Positions 56,589 through 64,000 of a stretch of 64,000 nucleotides of DNA are shown here, piece after piece. Position 1 is the stretch's first letter. Each line of letters opens with the position of its first letter. A program made the position numbers and the translations under genes. The stretch lies in NCBI RefSeq assembly GCF_040024445.1, contig NZ_CP157276.1, positions 4,340,001-4,404,000 of the forward strand, written 5' to 3'. Under the pieces are notes generated by a model. It searched no databases. It was not told the origin of the DNA and saw only the letters and a list, made by a program, of their open reading frames with translations. The DNA comes from Prescottella soli. Its GTDB lineage: Bacteria > Actinomycetota > Actinomycetes > Mycobacteriales > Mycobacteriaceae.

Positions 56589-57806
56589 GTGACCACTACC
56601 GCGCAGGAGCCTGACACCGACCCTGAGACCATGAGCGCCACCGCTGCGGATACCCCGCCGCCGGCGGCGGCGCCCCAGGCCGAAGCGGTGATCGATCTCG
56701 ACGCGGTGGCACACAACATCGGCATCCTGCGCGAGCACGCCGGCGACGCCGCGGTCATGGCGGTGGTCAAGGCCGACGCGTACAACCACGGCGCGGTCCC
56801 AGTCGCGCGGGCCGCGCTGGCGGCCGGCGCCCGCGAACTGGGCGTCACGACGCTCGCCGAGGGCCTCGAACTCAAGAACGCCGGGATCACCGCGCCCGTC
56901 CTGTCGTGGCTGCACACGGCCGACTCCGACTTCGCCCCGGCGATCGCTGCGGGGGTCGAGCTGGGGTTGTCGTCGCCGCGGCACCTCGCGGCCGTCGTCG
57001 CGGCGGCCCGGCGAGTGGGGACCACGGCGACCGTGACGGTCAAGGTCGACACGGGTCTCAACCGGAACGGCGTCTCCCGCGAGGAATGGACGGACTTCCT
57101 GAAGGACCTCGCGGGCGTCGAGGCGGAGGGCGCCGTCCGGTTCAAGGGCGTCTTCTCGCATCTTGCGCACGCCGACGAGCCGCACCACCCGGTCATCGAC
57201 GAGCAGCGCGCACGGTTCACCGGCGCGCTGGCCGACGCGAAGCGCCTCGGTCTGGTGCCGGAGGCGGCGCATCTGTCGAACTCGGCAGCCACCCTCACCC
57301 GCTCCGACCTGCGATTCGACATGGTTCGGCCCGGAATTGCGATATACGGACTGTCTCCGGTTCCGGATCTGGGGACGTTCGGCCTGCGGCCGGTCATGAC
57401 GTTCCGATCGAGGGTGGCTCTGGTGAAGAAGTTGGCAGCAGGCGACGGCGTGTCCTACGGGCACACGTGGGTCGCCCCGCACGACACGACGGTGGCGCTG
57501 CTGCCGGTCGGGTACGCGGACGGAATCCCGCGTGCGCTGGGTGGACGCTTCGACGTGTGGCTCGGCGACGACCGCCGTCCGGGCATCGGCCGGGTCTGCA
57601 TGGACCAGCTCGTGGTCGATCTCGGACCGGACGGCGCGGGGGTCCGCGAGGGCGATACCGCGGTGTTCTTCGGTAACGGCGAACACGGCGAACCGCACGC
57701 ACAGGAGTGGGCGGACGCCCTCGACACCATCCACTACGAGGTGGTCACCTCGGTGCGGGGTCGGACGGTCCGCACGTACGTCGGAGGACCGGGCGGTACG
57801 TCGTGA
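56589..57806 (+). CDS. alr: Alanine racemase
   Basis: 405 residues. PLP lysine K61 in '[12 protein letters not shown]', base tyrosine in '[25 protein letters not shown]', and '[12 protein letters not shown]'. It makes D-alanine for peptidoglycan. The GTG was chosen since AGGA lies nine bases before; a GTG six codons upstream is also open. The first 30 residues are a Thr/Pro/Ala-rich extension. It starts an operon ending at tsaD; the stop overlaps the next gene by four bases. Confidence 0.96.
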   Translation: MTTTAQEPDTDPETMSATAADTPPPAAAPQAEAVIDLDAVAHNIGILREHAGDAAVMAVVKADAYNHGAVPVARAALAAGARELGVTTLAEGLELKNAGITAPVLSWLHTADSDFAPAIAAGVELGLSSPRHLAAVVAAARRVGTTATVTVKVDTGLNRNGVSREEWTDFLKDLAGVEAEGAVRFKGVFSHLAHADEPHHPVIDEQRARFTGALADAKRLGLVPEAAHLSNSAATLTRSDLRFDMVRPGIAIYGLSPVPDLGTFGLRPVMTFRSRVALVKKLAAGDGVSYGHTWVAPHDTTVALLPVGYADGIPRALGGRFDVWLGDDRRPGIGRVCMDQLVVDLGPDGAGVREGDTAVFFGNGEHGEPHAQEWADALDTIHYEVVTSVRGRTVRTYVGGPGGTS

Positions 57807-58897
57807 ACCTCCTGAACAGGCTCGGCCTGTTCGGAGGAGTGGCGGGGGTCGCCGCGATCGGCACGCTCGCGGGACTGAACGTGGTGAAGGCCGCGACGAC
57901 GCGGCGGGGACCCGAGATCTACGGATCCGAGGACTTCGAACTCATGCGCCGTGATCGCACCCGGGTGGTCCCGGCGGAGGACGACGTGCCGCTGCTGGTC
58001 CGCGAGGTGGGCCCGGCGGACGCGCCGCTGACCGTGATCTTCGTGCACGGGTACTGCCTGCGGATGGAGTCGTGGCATTTCCAGCGCACACAGCTCGAGC
58101 AGGTGTGGGGCGACTCGGCTCGGATGGTGTTCTACGACCAGCGCGGTCACGGCGAGTCCGGCATGCCGGACCCCGAGAGCTGCACCATCGCGCAGTTGGG
58201 GCGCGACCTCGTGGCGGTGATCGACGCCGTCGCGCCGTCGGGTCCGGTGGTGCTGGTCGGTCATTCGATGGGCGGCATGACGATCCTGGCGATGGCCCGT
58301 CAGTTCCCGGAGTTGTTCGACGACAAGGTGATCGGCGTCGGGTTGCTCGCGACGACGGCGGCCGGCCTCAACAAGTCGGGACTGGGCCGCACGCTGAACA
58401 ACCCGGTGATCGACGCGTTCCGGCTCGCGGTGCGCACCGCCCCGGGCATGGTGCAGCAGGCACGGGGCGCGGCGCGGGCGATCATCTCGCCGATCCTGCG
58501 GGCCGCGTCGTACGGCACCGAGGTGAGCCCGCGGCTCGTGGCGTTTTCGGAGGCCATGCTCAACGACATCTCTGTCGTGACGATCGTCAACTTCCTCGAA
58601 TCCCTGGAACTGCACGACGAATCCGAGGCGCTGCCGGTGCTGGCCGACACTCCCGCGCTGGTGCTGTGCGGGGACACCGACATGATCATTCCGTTCCCGA
58701 GCTCGCGGTCGCTCGCGGCGGCGCTGCCCCGGGCCGAGCTGGTGCGGGTTCGCGGCGCAGGCCATCTCGTCGAGCTCGAGTTCCCGCAGGTAACCTCCGA
58801 TGCGATCGATCGGTTGGTCCGGCGCGCCGTGTCGAGCCGCGAGAACCGCGAGAATGCAGCGCCGGCTGGCGAACTGGAGCAGACCGATGTCGGCTGA
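57803..58897 (+). CDS. Alpha/beta-hydrolase fold protein
   Basis: 364 residues. A membrane-like N-terminal stretch (about 9-30, '[19 protein letters not shown]') is followed by a hydrolase domain with 'FVHGYCL', 'YDQRGHGES', the nucleophile elbow GHSMGG (serine about 155) and the late Asp/His ('[11 protein letters not shown]', 'GAGHLVELE'). Probably a membrane-attached esterase; substrate unknown. In M. tuberculosis alr and tsaE are adjacent without it. GTG start overlaps the alr stop; its 3' end overlaps tsaE by 11 bases. Confidence 0.88.
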   Translation: MNLLNRLGLFGGVAGVAAIGTLAGLNVVKAATTRRGPEIYGSEDFELMRRDRTRVVPAEDDVPLLVREVGPADAPLTVIFVHGYCLRMESWHFQRTQLEQVWGDSARMVFYDQRGHGESGMPDPESCTIAQLGRDLVAVIDAVAPSGPVVLVGHSMGGMTILAMARQFPELFDDKVIGVGLLATTAAGLNKSGLGRTLNNPVIDAFRLAVRTAPGMVQQARGAARAIISPILRAASYGTEVSPRLVAFSEAMLNDISVVTIVNFLESLELHDESEALPVLADTPALVLCGDTDMIIPFPSSRSLAAALPRAELVRVRGAGHLVELEFPQVTSDAIDRLVRRAVSSRENRENAAPAGELEQTDVG

Positions 58898-59387
58898 CAC
58901 ACGTACCGGCGGCAGTGCGACGCTGCCCACCACGGAGGACACCGAGGCGCTGGGCCGCGCGCTGGCGCGCGGCCTGGTGGCAGGCGACCTCGTCGTGCTC
59001 GACGGCCCTCTCGGGGCCGGCAAGACCGCGCTGACCCGTGGCATCGCGGCCGGTCTCGGCGTCGAGGGCCGGGTGACGTCGCCGACGTTCATCATCGCCC
59101 GCGAGCATCGACCGGGCACCCGACCCGACGGTGGCGCCCCCGTCGCGCTCGTCCACGTCGACGCGTATCGATTGAACGAGGCGGCGGCCGCCGATGCTGC
59201 TGTGGACATGCACGACCAGCTCGATGCACTCGACCTCGACACCGATCTCGCGAGCGCGGTCGTGGTGGTCGAGTGGGGTGAGGGCGTCGTGGAGCATCTG
59301 GCCGACCGGCACCTGCGGGTGCGGCTGCGCCGTGAACCCGAATCCGACGTCCGCACCGCCAGTTGGGAGTGGGTGTCCAGCACGTAA
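58887..59387 (+). CDS. tsaE: tRNA threonylcarbamoyladenosine biosynthesis ATPase TsaE
   Basis: 166 residues. Walker A GPLGAGKTAL and 'VTSPTFIIAREH', 'LVHVDAYRL', 'VVVEWGEGV' are the TsaE set. It binds TsaB-TsaD and drives turnover in t6A37 tRNA synthesis. The ATG was chosen for its N-terminus ahead of the 'TEDTEALGRALA' helix. tsaB starts 26 bases later. Confidence 0.96.
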   Translation: MSADTRTGGSATLPTTEDTEALGRALARGLVAGDLVVLDGPLGAGKTALTRGIAAGLGVEGRVTSPTFIIAREHRPGTRPDGGAPVALVHVDAYRLNEAAAADAAVDMHDQLDALDLDTDLASAVVVVEWGEGVVEHLADRHLRVRLRREPESDVRTASWEWVSST

Positions 59388-59413
59388 CGGCAGGCCGAGT
59401 AGCCTGGACTACC

Positions 59414-60070
59414 GTGCTTGTGCTTGCCATCGACACCTCCACTCCCGCGGTCACCGCGGGCGTCGTGCACTTCGACCGGGAATCCGAGTCCGGTGCCCCG
59501 CGGGCGCTCGCGACGCGGGTCACCGTCGACGCCCGCGCGCACGCAGAGGTCCTGACGCCGCAGATCCTCGAATGCCTCGCCGAGTCGGGCCACACCCCTG
59601 CGGATCTCGATGCCGTGGTTGTCGGGGTGGGTCCGGGTCCGTTCACCGGCCTGCGTGTCGGGATGGCGACCGGTGCCGCGTTCGGTGACGCGCTCAGCAT
59701 CCCGGTGCACGGCGTGTGCAGCCTCGATGCGATCGCGGCGGACGTCGCGGGTGACCGGAACCTGTTGGTGGTGACCGACGCCCGTCGTCGTGAGGTGTAC
59801 TGGGCCCGCTACTCGGGCGGCCGGCGCGTCGAGGGTCCCGAGGTGGTCAAGCCGTCGGAGCTCGACGCGGCACCGTCGGAGGTGATCGCCGGTTCGGCGT
59901 CGCACGTGGACATGTTCGACCTGCCGGTCGAGCCGGCGGAGACGCCGTCGCCGGTCGGTCTGGTGTCGGTCGCGGCGCTGGCACTGCGCGTCGGTGTGGA
60001 GCCGGAGCCGCTGGTGCCCCTGTACCTGCGTCGACCCGATGCGGTGGAGTTGGCGGACCGTCGCAAATGA
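59414..60070 (+). CDS. tsaB: tRNA threonylcarbamoyladenosine biosynthesis protein TsaB
   Basis: 218 residues. An ASKHA fold with 'LVLAIDTSTPAVTAGVV' and 'GVGPGPFTGLRVGMATG'; no metal-binding histidines, as TsaB is the non-catalytic partner of TsaD. GTG start; it overlaps rimI by four bases (ATGA). Confidence 0.95.
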   Translation: MLVLAIDTSTPAVTAGVVHFDRESESGAPRALATRVTVDARAHAEVLTPQILECLAESGHTPADLDAVVVGVGPGPFTGLRVGMATGAAFGDALSIPVHGVCSLDAIAADVAGDRNLLVVTDARRREVYWARYSGGRRVEGPEVVKPSELDAAPSEVIAGSASHVDMFDLPVEPAETPSPVGLVSVAALALRVGVEPEPLVPLYLRRPDAVELADRRK

Positions 60071-60549
60071 CCACGGGCATGAGCATTCGGATCGTCCCGA
60101 TGATCGACGCGGACGCCGACCGCTGCGCGGAGCTCGAGCAGATCCTCTTCCCCGGTGACGACCCGTGGAGCGCGCAGGCGTTCCGGTCGGAGCTGGCGGG
60201 CGGCCACAACCACTACTTCGCGGCCCGCGACGAGGCCGACGCACTCATCGGCTACGCCGGGGTCGCGTTGCTGGGCACGAGTGTGAACCCGGAGGCCGAG
60301 GTCCACACCATCGGCGTCGACCCGGCAGCGCAGCGTGGCGGCATCGGCGGCGCACTGCTCGCGGAGCTGTTGCGGGTGGCGGACAAGTGGGGCGGGCCGG
60401 TGTTCCTCGAGGTCCGCACCGACAACGAACCGGCGATCGCGCTGTACCGGCGGGAGGGCTTCGAGATCGTCGGCACCAGGAAGCGGTACTACCAGCCGAG
60501 CGGCGCGGACGCATTCACGATGTGCCGCCCGGCACCGGGTAAGGAGTGA
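60067..60549 (+). CDS. rimI: Ribosomal protein S18 N-alpha-acetyltransferase (RimI-like GNAT)
   Basis: 160 residues. GNAT core: '[25 protein letters not shown]' (acetyl-CoA loop RxxGxG/A form 'QRGGIGG') and '[30 protein letters not shown]'. It acetylates protein N-termini. It lies between tsaB and tsaD, the order shared with M. tuberculosis Rv3421c-Rv3419c. Both ends overlap its neighbours by four bases. Confidence 0.94.
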   Translation: MTTGMSIRIVPMIDADADRCAELEQILFPGDDPWSAQAFRSELAGGHNHYFAARDEADALIGYAGVALLGTSVNPEAEVHTIGVDPAAQRGGIGGALLAELLRVADKWGGPVFLEVRTDNEPAIALYRREGFEIVGTRKRYYQPSGADAFTMCRPAPGKE

Positions 60550-61595
60550 CGGACATGATCGTGATGGGTATCGAGAGTTCGTGCGACGAGACCGGTGTCG
60601 GCATCGTTCGTTGGCTCGGTGACGGCCGCTGCGAACTGCTCGCCGACGAGGTGGCGTCGAGCGTCGACCAGCACGCCCGCTACGGCGGTGTGGTGCCCGA
60701 GGTGGCCTCGCGTGCGCATCTCGAGGCGATCGTTCCGACGATGAAGCGGGCACTCGCGTCCGCGGGGATCGACAAGCCCGACGCGATCGCGGTGACGATC
60801 GGACCCGGTCTCGCCGGCGCGCTGCTGGTCGGCGTCGCCGCGGCCAAGGCGTACGCGGCTGCGTGGGGCGTGCCGTTCTACGCGATCAATCACCTCGGCG
60901 GCCACGTCGCTGTCGACACCATCGAGCACGGCCCGATGCCTCCGTGTGTCGCGCTGCTCGTCTCGGGCGGCCACACGCACCTCCTGCACGTGGAGGAGTT
61001 GGGGCACAAACCGATCGTCGAGCTGGGCACCACCGTCGACGATGCGGCCGGTGAGGCGTTCGACAAGGTCGCTCGGCTGCTCGACCTGGGCTTCCCGGGT
61101 GGCCCCGCGCTCGATCGCCTTGCGCAGCAGGGCGACCGGGACGCCATCACGTTCCCTCGTGGAATGACCGGTCCGCGGGACGCACGTCACGACTTCTCGT
61201 TCTCGGGGCTCAAGACCGCGGTCGCGCGGTTCGTCGAGGCGAAGCAGCGTGCGGGCGAACCGGTTCCGGTCGCCGACGTGGCCGCGGGTTTCCAGGAGTC
61301 CGTCGCGGACGTGCTGACGATGAAGGCAGTGCGGGCGGCTCAGGACGTGGGCGTGGACACGCTGGTTCTGGGCGGTGGTGCGACCGCGAACTCGCGGATC
61401 CGCTCGCTCGCGGAGGAGCGTTGTGCGGCCGCGGGTCTGACGCTGCGTGTGCCGAGCCCGCGGTTGTGCACGGACAACGGCGTGATGATCGCCGCGCTCG
61501 GCGCCCATCTCATCGCGGGCGGCGCGCAGCCGTCGCAGCTCAGCTCGGCGACAAATCCGGGGCTTCCGGTGTCGGTGAGTCAGGTCCGGGACTGA
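60546..61595 (+). CDS. tsaD: tRNA N6-adenosine threonylcarbamoyltransferase TsaD
   Basis: 349 residues. '[15 protein letters not shown]', the metal motif with histidines in '[13 protein letters not shown]' and '[11 protein letters not shown]', and '[10 protein letters not shown]'. It transfers threonylcarbamoyl to A37 of ANN-decoding tRNAs. GTG start overlapping rimI. Its 3' end overlaps the convergent Hsp70-like gene by 56 bases, which is rare. Confidence 0.97.
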   Translation: MTDMIVMGIESSCDETGVGIVRWLGDGRCELLADEVASSVDQHARYGGVVPEVASRAHLEAIVPTMKRALASAGIDKPDAIAVTIGPGLAGALLVGVAAAKAYAAAWGVPFYAINHLGGHVAVDTIEHGPMPPCVALLVSGGHTHLLHVEELGHKPIVELGTTVDDAAGEAFDKVARLLDLGFPGGPALDRLAQQGDRDAITFPRGMTGPRDARHDFSFSGLKTAVARFVEAKQRAGEPVPVADVAAGFQESVADVLTMKAVRAAQDVGVDTLVLGGGATANSRIRSLAEERCAAAGLTLRVPSPRLCTDNGVMIAALGAHLIAGGAQPSQLSSATNPGLPVSVSQVRD

Positions 61596-62919
61596 CGGCG
61601 GAGCGGCGCTCGGGAGGCTTCGGTCCGGCGAAACCCGGAAGGACGTCCGGTAGTCGGGGCGGAGCGAAACCCGGCCTCGTGTCCGGTCGCCGGTGAGGTC
61701 CGTCGAAGTCGCCGAAATCCTCGAGATCGCCGAAGTCCGGCACGTCGAAGCTGGGCACGTCGAAGCCCGGCAGCCGAGGCGGCGTCGCATCCTCCGGGAG
61801 CCAGCTCGGCTCTTCCGGCCACCGAGGCGGGATCCACGGCCGCGCCTGCTTCGTGGTCTCCGGCGGTTCGGGTGTGGTGCTGGACGGCGGCGGCGCCGGT
61901 GACGTGGTCGTGACGGTCGGCGTCGTGGTCGCGAACGTCGACGGGGGCACCGACGCGGAGGGCGCCGGGACCGTCGAGGTCGGGGTCGGGTCGACGGACG
62001 GGATCCCGGTCTCCTCGGGTTGCACGAGGGAGGGCGTGGAGTCGACGGTGGAGGTTGCGCTTTCGCTGGGTGTATCGACGAGGCTGCCGGCGGGGGAGAA
62101 GTTCTCCGCGCTGTTCGGGATCATCTGCTGGACGCCGTAACCGACGATCAGAGCGCCCAGCACGAAGGCCGCGATCAGGGGAGCGGACAGGCGGCTGCCG
62201 GACCCCGTGACCACCGGGAACTGCTGTCGGGCATTCGATCCGGCCAGCAGCGCCGCACCCTTGGCGGTGGCGGCCTCGGGCTCGGGCACGACGATGACCG
62301 CGCAGTCGAAGGCGGCGTCGAGACCCTTGCCGACGTCGGGGATGTTTCCGCCGCCACCGACCACGACGACGGCGGCGGGCTGACGATCGGCGTGGCTGAT
62401 GGTGTCGGCGACGAACTTCGCCACCCGGGAACCGATCCCGTTGGTGAGTCCGGAGGTGGCGGTCTCACCGCGGACGCGGGAGGTGCGGTCGCTGAAACTG
62501 ACGGTGCCGTCGGCCGGGTCGACGATCGTGACGGTGAGCCCGGATGCGCCGAGGTCCGCGATCGCGACGCAGTCGTACCGATCGACCAGTCCGGTGCTCC
62601 GCAGGTAGGCGAGGGTGGCGAAGGTCTCGGGCACGAGTCGAATCGCCTGGCGTTGCGTCTTGGCCGCGGATCGCACCGCCGCGGCCTGGCGATCGGTGCG
62701 GTAGGCGACGGCGATCGCGTCGGGCTCGATCCTACGGTCGGGAACCTGGGTGGTCATGAGCCCGATGGCGGACAGTGCCAGGTCCCCGACGTCGGAGTGG
62801 GTGTCCAGGTCTGCGGAGATGGTCCGGTACTCGACGGATTGGCTGCCGGTGTCGTCGGTGGTGACGAGTGCGCTGCACACTCCGGCAGAGCCCGCGGAAA
62901 TCCCGAGCGAATTGCGCAC
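61540..62919 (-). CDS. Membrane-anchored Hsp70-like (actin-fold) ATPase with proline-rich outer tail
   Basis: 459 residues. ASKHA motifs: phosphate 1 '[15 protein letters not shown]' (5-19), phosphate 2 '[16 protein letters not shown]' (118-133), adenosine '[13 protein letters not shown]' (184-196) and the Hsp70-like '[15 protein letters not shown]' (213-227). There is no Hsp70 substrate domain. A membrane segment (about 245-264) leads to a 190-residue tail rich in Pro, Thr and Ser, ending with [13 protein letters not shown]-type repeats and '[15 protein letters not shown]' blocks. GTG start with GGGAGG seven bases upstream. Role unknown; it might couple a cytoplasmic nucleotide switch to the cell wall. 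Confidence 0.8.
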   Translation of the reverse strand: MRNSLGISAGSAGVCSALVTTDDTGSQSVEYRTISADLDTHSDVGDLALSAIGLMTTQVPDRRIEPDAIAVAYRTDRQAAAVRSAAKTQRQAIRLVPETFATLAYLRSTGLVDRYDCVAIADLGASGLTVTIVDPADGTVSFSDRTSRVRGETATSGLTNGIGSRVAKFVADTISHADRQPAAVVVVGGGGNIPDVGKGLDAAFDCAVIVVPEPEAATAKGAALLAGSNARQQFPVVTGSGSRLSAPLIAAFVLGALIVGYGVQQMIPNSAENFSPAGSLVDTPSESATSTVDSTPSLVQPEETGIPSVDPTPTSTVPAPSASVPPSTFATTTPTVTTTSPAPPPSSTTPEPPETTKQARPWIPPRWPEEPSWLPEDATPPRLPGFDVPSFDVPDFGDLEDFGDFDGPHRRPDTRPGFAPPRLPDVLPGFAGPKPPERRSAVSPGPDSPTPEAPDLSPS

Positions 62920-63139
62920 TGTCCACCTCCCGTTGCGGTCTCGAGGAACTGTTCGGGGTCTGGCTCCGGACGCAGCGGAAGCTGCGGTTCCTCCCCTCCA
63001 GCCATCGGCGTCGTTATCTGAATGTTACAGACCTGCGTCCGGCGCCGCTCGGTACCGTGTGTCGTCGCAGGTCACGTAGAGTGTTCGCGGTAGAACGGGC
63101 TGACCGCTGTGCCAGCGGGACTGCGGAAGCGAGGGGCAA

Positions 63140-63694
63140 ATGTCCGACGGCGACCCGCTTCGAGGGCTGGACCGGCACGAGCGGCGTCGACTGCTGCGGC
63201 TCGCGCTGCTGCGGCCCTTCCTCACCGTCGTCTTGCTGGTGGTCGCCTACTTCGCTCTCCCGATGGACCGCCTGTCGAATGCGGGGGCCGTCGTGATCCT
63301 CGTCGGCGGGCTGCTGCTCGTTGCGGCGCTGTGCTTCTGGCAGGTGCGTCAGATCGTTCGCTCGCCCACGCCGGCGCTGCGTGCGGCCGAGGCGCTTGCC
63401 GTGACGCTGCCGGTGTATCTGTTGGGTTCGGCGACCGCGACCTTCCTGCTCGGGCAGGTGGATCCGAACGCGTTCAGCGAACCGCTCAGCCGGATCGACG
63501 CGCTCTACTTCACGCTCACGGTCTTCGCGACCGTCGGGTTCGGCGACATCGTCGCGGTCGACGAGACGGCGCGGTTGATCGTGAGCGTGATGATGGTCGG
63601 CAACCTGGTGATGCTGGCCGTGGTCGTGAAACTGCTGACCCAGGCCGTGAAGTGGGGCAAGGCCCGTCGTGACGCGTCCGACGAGGACGCGTGA
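63140..63694 (+). CDS. Potassium channel (ion-trans-2 type), four hydrophobic segments
   Basis: 184 residues. Hydrophobic segments near 25-41, 50-68, 86-105 and 143-165, with a pore helix and selectivity filter T131-V-G-F-G-D136 just before the last. No RCK/TrkA regulatory domain; a short basic/acidic C-terminus instead. The GTV/GFG-type filter variant 'TVGFGD' is common in bacterial potassium channels. ATG with GAGGGG upstream. Divergent from the Hsp70-like gene; the 220-base gap between them shows no other gene. Confidence 0.88.
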   Translation: MSDGDPLRGLDRHERRRLLRLALLRPFLTVVLLVVAYFALPMDRLSNAGAVVILVGGLLLVAALCFWQVRQIVRSPTPALRAAEALAVTLPVYLLGSATATFLLGQVDPNAFSEPLSRIDALYFTLTVFATVGFGDIVAVDETARLIVSVMMVGNLVMLAVVVKLLTQAVKWGKARRDASDEDA

Positions 63695-63707
63695 CGACGG
63701 GCCTTGC
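63657..63707 (+). terminator. Terminator overlapping the potassium channel 3' end
   Basis: Arms of 23 bases (GCAAGGCCCGTCGT then ACGCGTCC) pair with their complement with a single G-G mismatch around a GACGA loop. The stop codon lies within the hairpin, so the last codons (DASDEDA) are part of it. CTTGC ends the repeat. Confidence 0.85.
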
Positions 63708-63746
63708 AGCCTGACGAGCAGACCCGGTTCAGCTTCCCGGGGTGAT

Positions 63747-64000
63747 CTAGCGCAGCGTCGCGAGCACCAGTTCCACGTTGTGGTCCGGCGATCCGCCGAG
63801 CAGCTTCGGGTCGGCGTGGATGTCGTTGAACGAGAACTCCCGGTACATCGACGCCAGGCCCGCGGGTGAGAAGTCGTCGTAGTCGACCTGGTGCGGGCTG
63901 TCGGCCTCGATCAGCGTCGTCAGCAGCGAGACGGTCCCGTCCGCGTTGTCGACCACCTCGATGATGCGGCCCTGCTGCGGGAAGTCGATGTGCGACGCGG
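63747..64000 (-). CDS. Metallophosphoesterase (TIGR03767-like), C-terminal fragment, cut by window edge
   Basis: The frame is open to the right window edge, so the N-terminus lies outside. The visible 83 residues include 'SHIDFPQQGRIIEVVDNADG' and 'LVLATLR' at the end, which looks like the C-terminal part of large actinobacterial metallophosphoesterases. The metal-binding domain is not in the window, so the assignment is tentative. Confidence 0.6.
   Translation of the reverse strand, partial: ASHIDFPQQGRIIEVVDNADGTVSLLTTLIEADSPHQVDYDDFSPAGLASMYREFSFNDIHADPKLLGGSPDHNVELVLATLR

Noticed and set aside
57734-60244. 836-codon minus-strand open frame
   Set aside because: Opposes four real genes of the alr-tsaB operon.
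62020-63021. 333-codon plus-strand open frame rich in Gly and Asp
   Set aside because: Shadow of the Hsp70-like gene, which has all ASKHA motifs and a good ribosome site.

Overview
The window is high-GC DNA from a mycolic-acid actinomycete (order Mycobacteriales, most likely Rhodococcus or a close relative). The evidence is the actinobacterial ribosomal cluster order, an ESX-4 type VII secretion locus next to rplM-rpsI, many GTG starts, 4-base start/stop overlaps and mycobacterial-style proteins throughout. From infA to tsaD the order follows the region known in Mycobacterium tuberculosis as about Rv3462c to Rv3419c. Here the S10/spc ribosomal operons sit directly upstream, whereas in M. tuberculosis they are elsewhere. 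The genus call is inference.

Bases 1-10046 are accessory: the 3' end of a nonribosomal peptide synthetase gene (C-A-T-TE, cut by the window edge), a secreted lipase, a three-gene DrrABC-type ABC exporter, a GntR/FCD regulator, a short MpaB-like oxygenase and a hotdog-fold protein. Bases 10134-27632 are the translation core: S10 operon (rpsJ to rpsQ), spc operon (rplN to rplO), secY-adk-map, dtd on the other strand, then infA-rpmJ and the alpha operon (rpsM, rpsK, rpsD, rpoA, rplQ). Breaks between these operons carry strong hairpins and, in three places, readable promoters.

Bases 27638-32019 hold truA, a second secreted lipase paralogous to the first, an acyl-CoA dehydrogenase divergent from a TetR regulator, and an NADPH-dependent FMN reductase. 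Bases 32025-45096 are a complete ESX-4 type VII secretion locus: eccE, eccB, mycP, eccD, a single-chain eccC with three P-loop ATPase domains, an Rv3446c-like protein and two WXG100 proteins. A HxlR regulator gene lies between eccB and mycP.

Bases 45253-53799 contain an ornithine aminotransferase, rplM-rpsI, glmM, a two-gene unit (an EspC-like 101-residue protein coupled to a 486-residue WXG-like, proline-rich protein), an alpha/beta hydrolase and glmS. I regard the two-gene unit as the best candidate for an undescribed system: a possible ESX-4 substrate pair. Bases 53843-61595 hold a cupredoxin lipoprotein, a two-domain VOC protein, nnr, and an alr-hydrolase-tsaE-tsaB-rimI-tsaD operon joining cell-wall D-alanine supply to the t6A tRNA modification machinery. 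The right end has a membrane-anchored Hsp70-like ATPase that overlaps tsaD tail to tail, a two-pore-helix potassium channel, and the 3' end of a metallophosphoesterase gene.

No tRNA, rRNA, CRISPR array, insertion sequence or phage gene was recognised.
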